Positions 1-8,573 of a stretch of 64,000 nt of DNA are shown one piece after another (positions within the stretch are counted from its first letter, which is position 1; the number at the start of each line of letters is the position of its first letter). The stretch is from Micavibrio aeruginosavorus EPB (lineage in GTDB: Bacteria > Pseudomonadota > Alphaproteobacteria > Micavibrionales > Micavibrionaceae), in the NCBI RefSeq assembly GCF_000348745.1, contig NC_020812.1, positions 1,249,444 through 1,313,443 on the forward strand. Reading direction: 5' to 3'. Below the pieces are notes generated by a model, which worked only from the letters and a program-made list of their open reading frames with translations, searched no databases and was not told the origin of the DNA. The position numbers and the translations under genes are program-made.

Positions 1-134
1 CCAAAATGGTTTTGCAATCGCGCATACATTTCACGCAACAGCGGGATTGTATCCACCAGCGTGCCATCCCAGTCGAAAAAGACACCCGCCGGGCGCGATG
101 CTGGCGTAAAATTCTGCGTCAATGTGTCACCCAT
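1..134 (-). CDS. HAD-superfamily hydrolase, N-terminal fragment (cut by window edge)
   Basis: Only the first about 44 codons are present; the gene runs off the left edge. The start at 134 gives a protein beginning MGDTLTQNF, followed by VFFDWDGTLVDT. That is HAD motif I (DxDGTLxDT), with the nucleophilic aspartate and the general acid two residues later. Such proteins are phosphatases, often of the phosphoglycolate phosphatase/Gph group, but the substrate cannot be told from this fragment. The start codon overlaps the stop of the aminotransferase gene by 8 bases (ATGGGTGA), so the two are probably translated together from one transcript. Confidence 0.8.
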   Translation of the reverse strand, partial: MGDTLTQNFTPASRPAGVFFDWDGTLVDTIPLLREMYARLQNHF

Positions 135-1026
135 TTTTATCGTTCAACCCCGAAACCCATTTCAATTGCGCCCCGCGCAACCCATCGGCATAGGCCCGAT
201 ATTCATCATACAGCCGCCGCGCCACAGGCCCCGGCGTTCCCGTGCCGATCACATGATCATCCAGCTTCACAATCGGCACGATCAGGGCGGCCGCGCCAGT
301 GCTGAACGCTTCGTCGGCCTTGTACGCTTCATCCGGCGTAAAGGGGCGTTCTTCAACCGTCATTTGCAGGTCGTTGGCAATTTTCATCAATGCCGTGCGC
401 GTCACACCGCGCAGGATGGAATGGCTGGGCGGGCGGGTGATAATACGCCCACCCTTCACAATCCATGCGTTGGATGCCGCACCTTCGCTAATCATTCCAT
501 CATCATCGACCAGCCAGGCTTCCGCCCCGCCGCGGGCATAAGCACTTTGGCGGGCCAGAACCTGCGGCAACAGGGCAACGCTTTTTACATCACGGCGTTT
601 CCAGCGAATATCCGGCACGGTGAATGCGCTGACACCCTTTTCACATTTGTTGGTTTTTTCAAAATTGAACGGGCGGGTAATTACCACAATCGATGGCGCA
701 ACATGGGCCGCCGGGAAAATGAAATCGCGTTTTGCCTGCCCGCGCGTCACCTGAATATAAACAGTTGCAGATTTCAGGTGATTGCGGCGCAGAAGTTCAC
801 GCATCACCATTTGCAACGTCCGGCGCGGCATGGGCATATCGATGTCCAATTCGGCCAGTGACCGTTCCAACCGGTCCAAATGACCCTGTTCATCCGCTAG
901 GTGACCGTGGATGCAGGCAATAACCTCATACACCCCATCGGCAAATTGGAATCCACGGTCCTCCACATGCACGTTGGCGTGCGCGTGGGCAACATACGAA
1001 CCATTCACATAGGAAACGCGTGGCAT
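127..1026 (-). CDS. dat: D-amino-acid transaminase (class IV PLP aminotransferase)
   Basis: Likely D-alanine/D-amino-acid aminotransferase, which interconverts D-alanine and 2-oxoglutarate with pyruvate and D-glutamate using pyridoxal phosphate. It has 299 residues, close to the family length of about 280-300. The N-terminus YVNGSYV...VEDRGFQFADGVYEV is typical. The PLP lysine should be K148 in RRDVKSVALLPQ, and SEGAASN is the cofactor-phosphate loop. The D-amino-acid products would supply peptidoglycan precursors. It lies 15 bases downstream of trkA in the same direction, an arrangement common next to ntrYX-trkA in alphaproteobacteria. A branched-chain aminotransferase or aminodeoxychorismate lyase is a less likely alternative, because the family motifs overlap. 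Confidence 0.85.
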   Translation of the reverse strand: MPRVSYVNGSYVAHAHANVHVEDRGFQFADGVYEVIACIHGHLADEQGHLDRLERSLAELDIDMPMPRRTLQMVMRELLRRNHLKSATVYIQVTRGQAKRDFIFPAAHVAPSIVVITRPFNFEKTNKCEKGVSAFTVPDIRWKRRDVKSVALLPQVLARQSAYARGGAEAWLVDDDGMISEGAASNAWIVKGGRIITRPPSHSILRGVTRTALMKIANDLQMTVEERPFTPDEAYKADEAFSTGAAALIVPIVKLDDHVIGTGTPGPVARRLYDEYRAYADGLRGAQLKWVSGLNDKNG

Positions 1027-1041
1027 TCTTTTCTATCAACC

Positions 1042-2418
1042 TTAAAACAGGTCCACATGAACCAGGAACAATTTTTCAACCTTGCGCGCCTGCGCCTGTG
1101 TCGCCAGAACAATGACATGGTCCCCGGACCGGATTTTTAAATCCGGGTGCGGCATCAACACATCATCACCGCGCACAATCGCGCCAATCAAAACATCGCG
1201 TGGCAATTTAATGCGTCCAACTTCCGTGTTCACAATGCTGGATGTATCGGACACTTCGGCCTCGATCACCTCGGCAAACCCGTCGCGCAGGCTGTGCAGG
1301 GCCTTGATCCGGCCACGGCGCACGTGTTGCATGATGGAGGCCACAGTGATCGCGCGCGGCGTCACCATCGCGTCAATGTCCAGGAATTTGATCAGCGGCG
1401 TATAGCTGACCTTGTTCACCAGCGAAATAACACGCTCGCATCCCGCCTGCTTCGCCAGCAGGGCCGCCAGAATATTGGTTTCATCATCATCCGTCACGGC
1501 CACCATGGTTTCGGTGTTGGCCATGTCGGCATCTTCCAGCGTTTTGGGCTCCAGCCCGTCGCCGTGCATAATCGAAATACCGCGCAATTGTTCGGACAAC
1601 GTCATGGCGCGTGCCAGATTGTGTTCAATGACCCGGATGCGGGTTTGCGGGCTTTGTTCCTGTAAAATCCGGGTCAGGTACATGCCAATATTGCCGCCCC
1701 CCAGAACCGTTACGTGGCGCGCCTCTTTTTCCTGGTGGCCAAAGGCGGCCATGGCGCGCTTTAAATGGTCTGTATCGGCGAAGAAATAAACTTCATCCCC
1801 CGCATACATCTGATCATTTTCGTTGGGGATGATCGCCTGTTGCCCGCGGATAATGGCAACCACTTTCAATGACAGGCTGGGGAACAGACTGCTTAACTGT
1901 TTCAGCGGCGTGTTGATGACCGGGCAATTCTCCCCGCACATCACGCCAACCAAATGCACGCGCCCTTCGGCCAGACGCATGACGTTGGTCGTCCCCGGAA
2001 CGCGCAGGCGTTCACAGATGGCGTGCGCCACCTCCATCTCAGGGGAAATAATCACGTCAATCGGCATATGCGCCCGTGTGAACAAATTCGACCATTCCGG
2101 TTTCATATAGGCGCGGTCGCGGACACGGGCGATTTTTTTCGGGACGTTGAACAGGGAATGCGCAACTTGGCACGCCACCATGTTGACCTCGTCCGACTGG
2201 GTCACGGCAATCATCAAATCAACATCCGCGGCACCGGCGGCGGATAGAATGTCAGGATTCGATGCGTGGCCAACAATGCCGTTGGCGTCCAGCGTCTCGT
2301 TCACCTTGGCCACCAGATCGGGCTGGATATCAATGACGGTCACATCATTGTCTTCGCGCGACAGATACGCCGCAATGTTATATCCGACCTGACCGGCCCC
2401 ACAGATGATGACACGCAT
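1042..2418 (-). CDS. trkA: Trk potassium uptake regulatory subunit TrkA
   Basis: Cytoplasmic NAD(H)-binding gating subunit of the TrkH/TrkG potassium channel. Its 458 residues match the usual TrkA length and the duplicated architecture. The first Rossmann RCK_N domain starts with VIICGAGQVGYN at residues 3-14, and a second (VTVLGGGNIGMYL) lies near residue 235. Each is followed by an RCK_C ligand-binding domain. The partner TrkH/TrkG membrane subunit is not in this window. It sits 31 bases downstream of ntrX, in the conserved ntrY-ntrX-trkA order of alphaproteobacteria, where it is probably co-transcribed. Confidence 0.95.
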   Translation of the reverse strand: MRVIICGAGQVGYNIAAYLSREDNDVTVIDIQPDLVAKVNETLDANGIVGHASNPDILSAAGAADVDLMIAVTQSDEVNMVACQVAHSLFNVPKKIARVRDRAYMKPEWSNLFTRAHMPIDVIISPEMEVAHAICERLRVPGTTNVMRLAEGRVHLVGVMCGENCPVINTPLKQLSSLFPSLSLKVVAIIRGQQAIIPNENDQMYAGDEVYFFADTDHLKRAMAAFGHQEKEARHVTVLGGGNIGMYLTRILQEQSPQTRIRVIEHNLARAMTLSEQLRGISIMHGDGLEPKTLEDADMANTETMVAVTDDDETNILAALLAKQAGCERVISLVNKVSYTPLIKFLDIDAMVTPRAITVASIMQHVRRGRIKALHSLRDGFAEVIEAEVSDTSSIVNTEVGRIKLPRDVLIGAIVRGDDVLMPHPDLKIRSGDHVIVLATQAQARKVEKLFLVHVDLF

Positions 2419-2449
2419 GATGATTTAATTCCAAAGGCAGGGATTTTGT

Positions 2450-3919
2450 TTAGGCTGTTTTCTTCTGACCTGATGCGTGAGCGGAGGCTTCATCCCCTTC
2501 AGACACCCCATCAGCCGCATCGCCGTCATTGTGCTTCTCTGACGTTGAAATGCCAAGCAGTTTCAGCTTGCGGTGCAGGGCCGAACGCTCCATCCCGATA
2601 AACTGCGCGGTTTTGGAGATGTTGCCATGGAACCGCTCGACCTGGGCTTCCAGATAGTCTTTTTCAAACTGTTCCCGGGCATCACGCAGGGGCATCAGGA
2701 CCAGTTCCCGGCTGAGCGCCGCGCGCTCGCCATCACCCCCCATATCGGCCCCGGTAATTTCGGGCGGCAGGTGGTCCGGGCGCACGGCTTCGTCGGCCCC
2801 TGCCCCGGACATGATCATAACCCATTCCATAACATTACGAAGCTGACGGATATTCCCCGGCCAGTGATAGGCCTGCAACGTCATCACCGCGGCTTCGGAC
2901 AAAATCCGGCGCGGCAGGGAATTGGCATCGGCATATTGGTCCATAAAGGCGGCGGCCAGATCGGGAATATCGGCCACGCGGTCGCGCAAGGGCGGCATTT
3001 GTACGGGCACGACGTTCAGGCGGTAATACAAATCCTGGCGGAAGCTGCCCTCCTCCATCGCGCGGTTCAAATCGCGGTTGGTTGAGGCCAGAATACGCAC
3101 ATCGACATGCACCGGGTCTTTTCCGCCAACGCGGGTGACTTTCTGGTCCTGCAGGGCGCGAACGATTTTGCCCTGGGTTTCCAGCGGCATATCGGCGACT
3201 TCGTCCAGCAGCAATGTGCCGCCATTGGCCTGTTCCAGCACGCCAACCTTGCCCGGTTCGCCGTGGATACCGTCAATCGAGCCAAACAATTCAATTTCCA
3301 ACCGTTCCGGCAACAAGGTGGCGCAGTTCAGCGCCATAAATGGCCCGGTGTTGCGTTCCGACAAACGGTGGATCAGCCGTGCGGCCAGTTCCTTGCCCGT
3401 TCCCGGTTCACCGGTAATCAGAACGCGGCTGTTGGTTGGGCCAACGCGTTCCAGAACATGGCGCAGCTGGCTGACCACGCTGGAGGCTCCGGTTAAATCC
3501 GTCGGGGTTGATGTTTTACGGCGCAGAGCCTCGTTCTCTTTTTTCAGCTCGGCATTTTCCAACGCCCGGTCGATCATCAACAACAGGCGGTCGGATTTGA
3601 ACGGCTTTTCAATAAAATCATAGGCGCCCAGCTTGATGGCATTCACAGCCGTTTCAATGGTGCCGTGGCCGCTGATCATAATGACGGGCAGATGCGGGTG
3701 GTCGGCCTTCAGCTTGGTCAGGATGTTCATCCCGTCATGTTCGCTGTTCTGCAGCCAGATATCCAAAACGACCAGCGACGGCACGCGCGCGGCAACGGCC
3801 TCATACGCCTGTTGCGCGTTCCCGGCCTGGCGGGTCGAGAATCCTTCGTCCTCCAGAATGCCTTGGATCAGCATCCGGATGTCGGCTTCGTCATCAATGA
3901 TTAAAATATCCGCAGACAT
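2450..3919 (-). CDS. ntrX: Response regulator NtrX (NtrC-family)
   Basis: Response regulator of the NtrY-NtrX pair, which in alphaproteobacteria links nitrogen and redox/envelope status to transcription. It is 489 residues long. The receiver domain (1-120) has acidic residues DD at 9-10, phosphoacceptor D53 (VVLDIWL) and K105. The AAA+ domain has Walker A GEPGTGK at 170-176 and Walker B LLLDEV at 237-242. The C-terminal Fis-type helix-turn-helix is NISKTAQFIGMERSALHRKL. The sigma-54 contact loop GAFTGA, expected at about 213-222, is absent; the region reads FGSIDGIHGEPGKV. The protein therefore probably does not activate sigma-54 polymerase in the classical way, as described for several alphaproteobacterial NtrX proteins. 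It follows ntrY by 37 bases. Confidence 0.93.
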   Translation of the reverse strand: MSADILIIDDEADIRMLIQGILEDEGFSTRQAGNAQQAYEAVAARVPSLVVLDIWLQNSEHDGMNILTKLKADHPHLPVIMISGHGTIETAVNAIKLGAYDFIEKPFKSDRLLLMIDRALENAELKKENEALRRKTSTPTDLTGASSVVSQLRHVLERVGPTNSRVLITGEPGTGKELAARLIHRLSERNTGPFMALNCATLLPERLEIELFGSIDGIHGEPGKVGVLEQANGGTLLLDEVADMPLETQGKIVRALQDQKVTRVGGKDPVHVDVRILASTNRDLNRAMEEGSFRQDLYYRLNVVPVQMPPLRDRVADIPDLAAAFMDQYADANSLPRRILSEAAVMTLQAYHWPGNIRQLRNVMEWVMIMSGAGADEAVRPDHLPPEITGADMGGDGERAALSRELVLMPLRDAREQFEKDYLEAQVERFHGNISKTAQFIGMERSALHRKLKLLGISTSEKHNDGDAADGVSEGDEASAHASGQKKTA

Positions 3920-3956
3920 TGCGATTCCATTACCAAATAAAGCGGCAGTTTATCAA

Positions 3957-6299
3957 TCATCCGGACACGGCATCAAGCGGGACAATCTGTTCGTCCCCCG
4001 CCATCATATCATCAGCCGCAAGGTCGAATACCAGTGTCATCGTCGCCCCACCCAGGTCATTCCACCCCGGCGTGGCCCGGATCGTGTCCGTCGTGCCGAT
4101 AATCAGGCGACCACCATGGTCCTCCATAATCTTCTTCACAATGGCCAGCCCCAGCCCCGTGCCTTTTTCCCGGTGCGTGACATACGGGTCCGTCAGGCGG
4201 GCATTGTCCTCGCCCTTGGGCAATCCGGCACCATTATCGCTGACCATCACCATCACCGTACCATCGGCGCGGTTTTGGTGCAGGCACAATTCAACATGGC
4301 CCGGGGCGTCAATTTCAACGCCTTGGCTGATTCCATTTTTCTGTCGTGTTTCAATGGCATCAATCGCGTTTTGAAGAATATTGGTGAAGACTTGGCGCAC
4401 CTGCTGTGCATCGGCCTCCATCCACACAGGATTGGCGGAAATTGATCGCAGGTCAAAGCCGGTATGGGTGAATTTTATGTCCGGATGCGCCTGTTGCTGC
4501 AGGATCATCGTGTCGCGCAACAGGGTCAGCAGGTTCTCCCGTTTCATCACCGGGTCCGGCATCCGGGCAAAGGCCGAAAATTCATTCACCATGCGCCCGA
4601 TATCGCCCACATGGTGGATAATGGTATCGGTGCATTGGGCAAAGATATCAGGATCTTCGGTAATTTGTTTCAGATACCGCTTCTTCAATCGTTCCGCCGA
4701 AAGCTGGATCGGCGTCAGCGGGTTTTTGATTTCATGCGCAATGCGGCGGGCCACATCCGCCCATGCCGCTTTACGCTGGGCGGATTGCAGGGCGGTCATG
4801 TCATCAAAGGTCAAAACCGCGCCACGGTCTTCATCCCCGATCAGGTCGATGGCAATGCGGACCAGGAACGTACGGCGGTTACCATCCACGTCGATGAAGG
4901 GGATTTCGCCTTGGGTAATCTTGCCCGGTTTTTGATGCGCCTGATCCAGCAAGGGTTGGATTTCGGGGACGATATCGCCAATGGCGCGGCTGACCAGCCG
5001 TTCATCCTTGTCCCCGAACAAATCCGCCGCCGATGAATTGGCCAGCGTAATCTTGCCCATCCGGTCCACACCGATAATCCCGGCGGACACCCCGGCCAGA
5101 ACCGTTTCGGTGAAACGGCGGCGCTGGTCCAGTTTCCGGTTGGCCATAATCAGCTCATCACGCTGATCCTGAATCTGGCTGGTCATACGGTTGAACGCGC
5201 GGGCCAGAACTTCGAATTCGTCCAGATTGTCGGATTCCGTCAAACGAACGGTCAAATCGCCCGCCCGCACCCGGTCCGCGGCATTGACCAGCGACCCGAT
5301 CGGCGTCACCAATTGCCGCGCCAGCACCAGGCCAAACCACATGGCCGCCAACAGAAGCAGCAAACCAACGACAACAAACATCATCATCATCTTGATTTGC
5401 AGGTCGCCCCGCTGGGCTTCCAATTGGTCATATTCCTTCACCGCCCGCAACGTGGCATCCAGCCGGGATCGCACCAGCGGGTCAACCATGCGGCCCACGA
5501 ACAAATACGTATCAATAAAGCTGTTCAGCTGGACCAGCGCCCGCACCCGGTCATCATCGCGAGTGCCCATCACGGCCACTTCGCCCTGACGGGCTTGCTC
5601 CATCACATATTGCGGGATGTTTTCAAATTGCAGGGAGAAATTCATCCCCGATGACGCAATCACGCGGCCCGACCCATCAAAAATCAAAACTTCGGACAGG
5701 TTCCGCAGGAAGGATTGCGTTTGCACCAGCTGGTCAAACCCCGCCGGGTTATGCGCGGCCATATCCGCGGCCCGGTCAAGGTCGCTGGCCATGGCCAAAA
5801 TGTCGGCGCGGACAACTTGCTGGTGTTCTTCCATATAGGCTTCGGCGAAGGCCTGCGACTGGGTGACCGCATTCTGCACCTTCTCACTGAACCATCCCTG
5901 CACCCCGTAATAGAAGAACACGGCGGAAAACACGGCCATGATAATGGCGGGAATGGCGGCCAAAAGGCTGAAGATCATGACCAGACGGCCATGCAGGCGC
6001 GCGCCCGGAACGCCACGGCGGCGACCGCTCCACAATCCCGCAATCCGGCGACCAATCAGCGTGGCCAAGACAAGAAGAATAACCAGATCCAGGTTGAGCA
6101 GCCAGAAGATGGTGCGTGGATCATTCCCAAACGGCGGCGTTTCAGTCAGTGCGGCATAGGTCGCAACACCTGCCGCCACCGCCGCAATGCTCAGAACCAG
6201 TGCGGCCAGCGTTCCCACGCGGGAATAGCGCCGCTCGAGAATATTCAAGCGCCGCCAGAAACGGTTTGTTACGCTGTTCGATAACAAGGATGATTTCAC
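3957..6299 (-). CDS. ntrY: Sensor histidine kinase NtrY
   Basis: Inner-membrane sensor kinase for NtrX, 780 residues long. Visible features in order: hydrophobic segments near 31-53, 64-86 and 106-130; an extracytoplasmic sensor stretch of about 170 residues; a further membrane segment near 307-330; a HAMP linker (ARQLVTPIGSLVNAADRVRAG); a PAS domain; and a HisKA dimerisation helix with the phospho-histidine in RRIAHEIKNPLTPIQ. The HATPase domain has N box NILQNAIDAIE, G1 DNGAGLP and G2 GTGLGLAIVKKI. No ntrB/ntrC pair lies nearby in this window. The gene is divergent from ispDF across a 98-base gap that must hold both promoters. Confidence 0.94.
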   Translation of the reverse strand: MKSSLLSNSVTNRFWRRLNILERRYSRVGTLAALVLSIAAVAAGVATYAALTETPPFGNDPRTIFWLLNLDLVILLVLATLIGRRIAGLWSGRRRGVPGARLHGRLVMIFSLLAAIPAIIMAVFSAVFFYYGVQGWFSEKVQNAVTQSQAFAEAYMEEHQQVVRADILAMASDLDRAADMAAHNPAGFDQLVQTQSFLRNLSEVLIFDGSGRVIASSGMNFSLQFENIPQYVMEQARQGEVAVMGTRDDDRVRALVQLNSFIDTYLFVGRMVDPLVRSRLDATLRAVKEYDQLEAQRGDLQIKMMMMFVVVGLLLLLAAMWFGLVLARQLVTPIGSLVNAADRVRAGDLTVRLTESDNLDEFEVLARAFNRMTSQIQDQRDELIMANRKLDQRRRFTETVLAGVSAGIIGVDRMGKITLANSSAADLFGDKDERLVSRAIGDIVPEIQPLLDQAHQKPGKITQGEIPFIDVDGNRRTFLVRIAIDLIGDEDRGAVLTFDDMTALQSAQRKAAWADVARRIAHEIKNPLTPIQLSAERLKKRYLKQITEDPDIFAQCTDTIIHHVGDIGRMVNEFSAFARMPDPVMKRENLLTLLRDTMILQQQAHPDIKFTHTGFDLRSISANPVWMEADAQQVRQVFTNILQNAIDAIETRQKNGISQGVEIDAPGHVELCLHQNRADGTVMVMVSDNGAGLPKGEDNARLTDPYVTHREKGTGLGLAIVKKIMEDHGGRLIIGTTDTIRATPGWNDLGGATMTLVFDLAADDMMAGDEQIVPLDAVSG

Positions 6300-6397
6300 G
6301 CGTTCAATTATCCGCTATAAAGGCCAGAGTCTGACGCCATCAATAAATCGCCTGAAATATCCCCCTATTTGGCGGGAAAGGCAAGCCCGGAAACGCT

Positions 6398-7618
6398 ATG
6401 GAAAGCATGAATAAACCGCAGAAAAACGCCGATTTTACCCCCCTGCCATTCACCCTAATCGTGGTGGCGGCGGGCACAGGAACCCGCATTGGCGGTGAAA
6501 TTCCAAAACAATATCAACGTATTAATGGCAAAACCCTCCTGCGCCACACGCTGGACCGGGCGTTGAAATTGCCGGGTTTGCGCGATATTCGTGTGGTTAT
6601 CAATGCCGATCATTCTGACCCGTATCATGATGCGGTTCATGGCCTGAATCTGCCCCCACCCATCATCGGCGGAAACAGCCGAAAAGAAAGCGTTTATAAC
6701 GGGATAAAATCCATTACCGAAGCGGGCCCGAAAGACGTCATTTTAATCCACGATGCGGCCCGCCCGTTCCTGGATACCGAAAGCATTCTGGCCCTTGTGC
6801 ATAAGGCCCATGAAAGCGGCGCGGCCACGCTGGCTGTGCCCGTGGCGGATACGGTGGCGCGTGATAATAACGAATCTCTTGATCATATCGTCGATCGTTC
6901 TGGTCTGTGGGCGATCCAGACGCCGCAGGCTTTTCACTACGACCTGATCAAACGCGCCCACGACCAATTCCAGACGACCGATCATTTCACCGACGACACG
7001 GGGTTGGTCGCAGCCTTGGGGCAAACGGTTCACATCGTGCCCGGCACGCGGCAGAATTTTAAAATCACAACAGCGGATGATATGACAATGGCAAAGGCAC
7101 TTCTGTCCCAGCCCATGGAAACACGAACCGGGTTCGGGTTTGATGTTCACGCCCTGACGGCCCCCGGGGCCGGATCGGGTCTGATCCATCTGGGCGGTGT
7201 GGCGATTCCACATAATCGTTCACTGATCGGGCATTCGGATGCCGATGTGGGTTTGCACGCCTTGACCGATGCCATTTTATCCACCATCGCTGCCGGGGAT
7301 ATCGGCACCCATTTCCCGCCATCTGATCCACAATGGAAAGGTGCAGACAGCACTATTTTCCTGAAAAAATCAGTTGACCTTATACATGAAAAAAATGGCG
7401 TAATCACCTTGCTTGATTTAACTTTCCTGTGCGAAGAACCCAAGATTGGCCCGCACCGTGAAGCGATGCAGGGTTGCATCCACCGTGTCACCGGCGTAGC
7501 CAAACATCGCATCAGCATCAAGGCCACCACCACCGAAAAACTGGGCTTCACTGGCCGTGGTGAGGGGATTGCGGCCCAGGCCATCGCCACCGTACAATTC
7601 CCGGCAGAGGATATTTGA
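6398..7618 (+). CDS. ispDF: Bifunctional IspD/IspF (MEP isoprenoid pathway)
   Basis: Fusion enzyme of the non-mevalonate pathway, 406 residues. The N-terminal half is IspD (2-C-methyl-D-erythritol 4-phosphate cytidylyltransferase), with VVAAGTGTRIGGEIPKQYQ as the CTP-binding signature and IHDAARPF. The C-terminal part, from about residue 240, is IspF (2,4-cyclodiphosphate synthase), with FGFDVHAL carrying the metal-binding D and H, then GHSDADVGLHALTDAIL. Fused IspDF is common in alphaproteobacteria. The ATG at 6407 (MNKPQK) is an alternative start three codons in. It begins a tight plus-strand run with pgpA, 3 bases downstream. Dxr of the same pathway is at about 52-53 kb. Confidence 0.95.
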   Translation: MESMNKPQKNADFTPLPFTLIVVAAGTGTRIGGEIPKQYQRINGKTLLRHTLDRALKLPGLRDIRVVINADHSDPYHDAVHGLNLPPPIIGGNSRKESVYNGIKSITEAGPKDVILIHDAARPFLDTESILALVHKAHESGAATLAVPVADTVARDNNESLDHIVDRSGLWAIQTPQAFHYDLIKRAHDQFQTTDHFTDDTGLVAALGQTVHIVPGTRQNFKITTADDMTMAKALLSQPMETRTGFGFDVHALTAPGAGSGLIHLGGVAIPHNRSLIGHSDADVGLHALTDAILSTIAAGDIGTHFPPSDPQWKGADSTIFLKKSVDLIHEKNGVITLLDLTFLCEEPKIGPHREAMQGCIHRVTGVAKHRISIKATTTEKLGFTGRGEGIAAQAIATVQFPAEDI

Positions 7619-7621
7619 TTC

Positions 7622-8110
7622 ATGCCCCCATTGATGCCCGCAAAACTGAATTACCGCGACCCCGCCACATGGGTGGCCACATGGGGCGGTTCTGGCCTGT
7701 TGAAACCGGCCCCCGGAACATGGGGCACGTTGGGGGGATTACCGTTTGGCATCCTGTTTCTGGTTCTGGGCGGGCCGACGGTTTTGGCGCTGGCCGCCAT
7801 CGCCCTGTTCCCCGTCGGCCTGTGGGCCACACGCCGGGTTGAGGCGATGACCGGTGACCATGATTCCGGGTTTATCGTTGTCGATGAAGTTGTCGGGATC
7901 TGGATCACCCTGCTCTTTGCTGCGGCCACGCCGCTTTCGGTTATGCTGGCCTTTGGCCTGTTCCGCGCGTTTGATGCGTTGAAACCATGGCCCGTGTCGC
8001 ATTTCGATAAAAACGTCCCCGGCGCCATGGGTGTGATGCTGGACGATGTTGCCGCCGGGTTGATGGCTGGGCTTTGCTTACTGGGGTTACGCTATGTTGG
8101 AATTGCTTGA
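7622..8110 (+). CDS. pgpA: Phosphatidylglycerophosphatase A
   Basis: Inner-membrane phosphatase that converts phosphatidylglycerol phosphate to phosphatidylglycerol. It has 162 residues, as in the PgpA family. The N-terminal signature is ATWGGSGLLKPAPGTWGTLGG, and the conserved acidic motif is DSGFIVVDEVVGIW. Three to four hydrophobic segments follow, including ILFLVLGGPTVLALAAIAL and GVMLDDVAAGLMAGLCLLGL. It overlaps the next gene (cinA-like) by 17 bases, so translation is probably coupled. The substrate pathway joins with cdsA at about 54 kb, which makes the CDP-diacylglycerol precursor. Confidence 0.92.
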   Translation: MPPLMPAKLNYRDPATWVATWGGSGLLKPAPGTWGTLGGLPFGILFLVLGGPTVLALAAIALFPVGLWATRRVEAMTGDHDSGFIVVDEVVGIWITLLFAAATPLSVMLAFGLFRAFDALKPWPVSHFDKNVPGAMGVMLDDVAAGLMAGLCLLGLRYVGIA

Positions 8111-8573
8111 AACCGTTTCTGCACAATTGGTGCAGAAGAAGCTCATGCTGGCCACCGCAGAATCCTGCACCGGTGGGATGATCGGAGCCGTGATGACGGA
8201 TCGTCCAGGATCTTCAGCTTTTTATGCCGGTGGCTTCATAACCTACAGCAACGATCTGAAGACCCGGCTGCTGGACGTACCTGAACCGATGTTGACCCAG
8301 TACGGGGCCGTCAGTGCCGCCGTCGCCCAAGCCATGGCGCAAGGCGTGTTGGCGAAAACGAATGCCGATATTGCAATCTCCGTGACCGGCATCGCCGGGC
8401 CGGATGGCGGCAGTACGGATAAACCTGTCGGGCTGGTCTATATCGGCTATGGCCTGAAAGGCGGGCCCATCAGCGTATCAAAACACAATTTCGACGGCGA
8501 TCGCGGCGCTGTCCGTCGGCAGACGGTTGAGGCCACCTTGCGTCACATACTGAAATTGGTCGAGGTTTTATAA
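8094..8573 (+). CDS. CinA-family nicotinamide-nucleotide amidohydrolase (PncC)
   Basis: A 159-residue stand-alone CinA C-terminal domain. The signature LATAESCTGGMIGAVMTD near the N-terminus and SVTGIAGPDGGSTDKPVGLVYIG in the middle are diagnostic. Characterised members deamidate nicotinamide mononucleotide to nicotinate mononucleotide for NAD recycling. The N-terminal molybdopterin-binding (COG1058) domain of full-length CinA is absent, as in E. coli PncC/YgaD. Its start lies within pgpA, and its stop shares one base with the start of the following glycosyltransferase-like gene (TAATG), so the four genes from ispDF onwards look like one operon. Confidence 0.9.
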   Translation: MLELLETVSAQLVQKKLMLATAESCTGGMIGAVMTDRPGSSAFYAGGFITYSNDLKTRLLDVPEPMLTQYGAVSAAVAQAMAQGVLAKTNADIAISVTGIAGPDGGSTDKPVGLVYIGYGLKGGPISVSKHNFDGDRGAVRRQTVEATLRHILKLVEVL

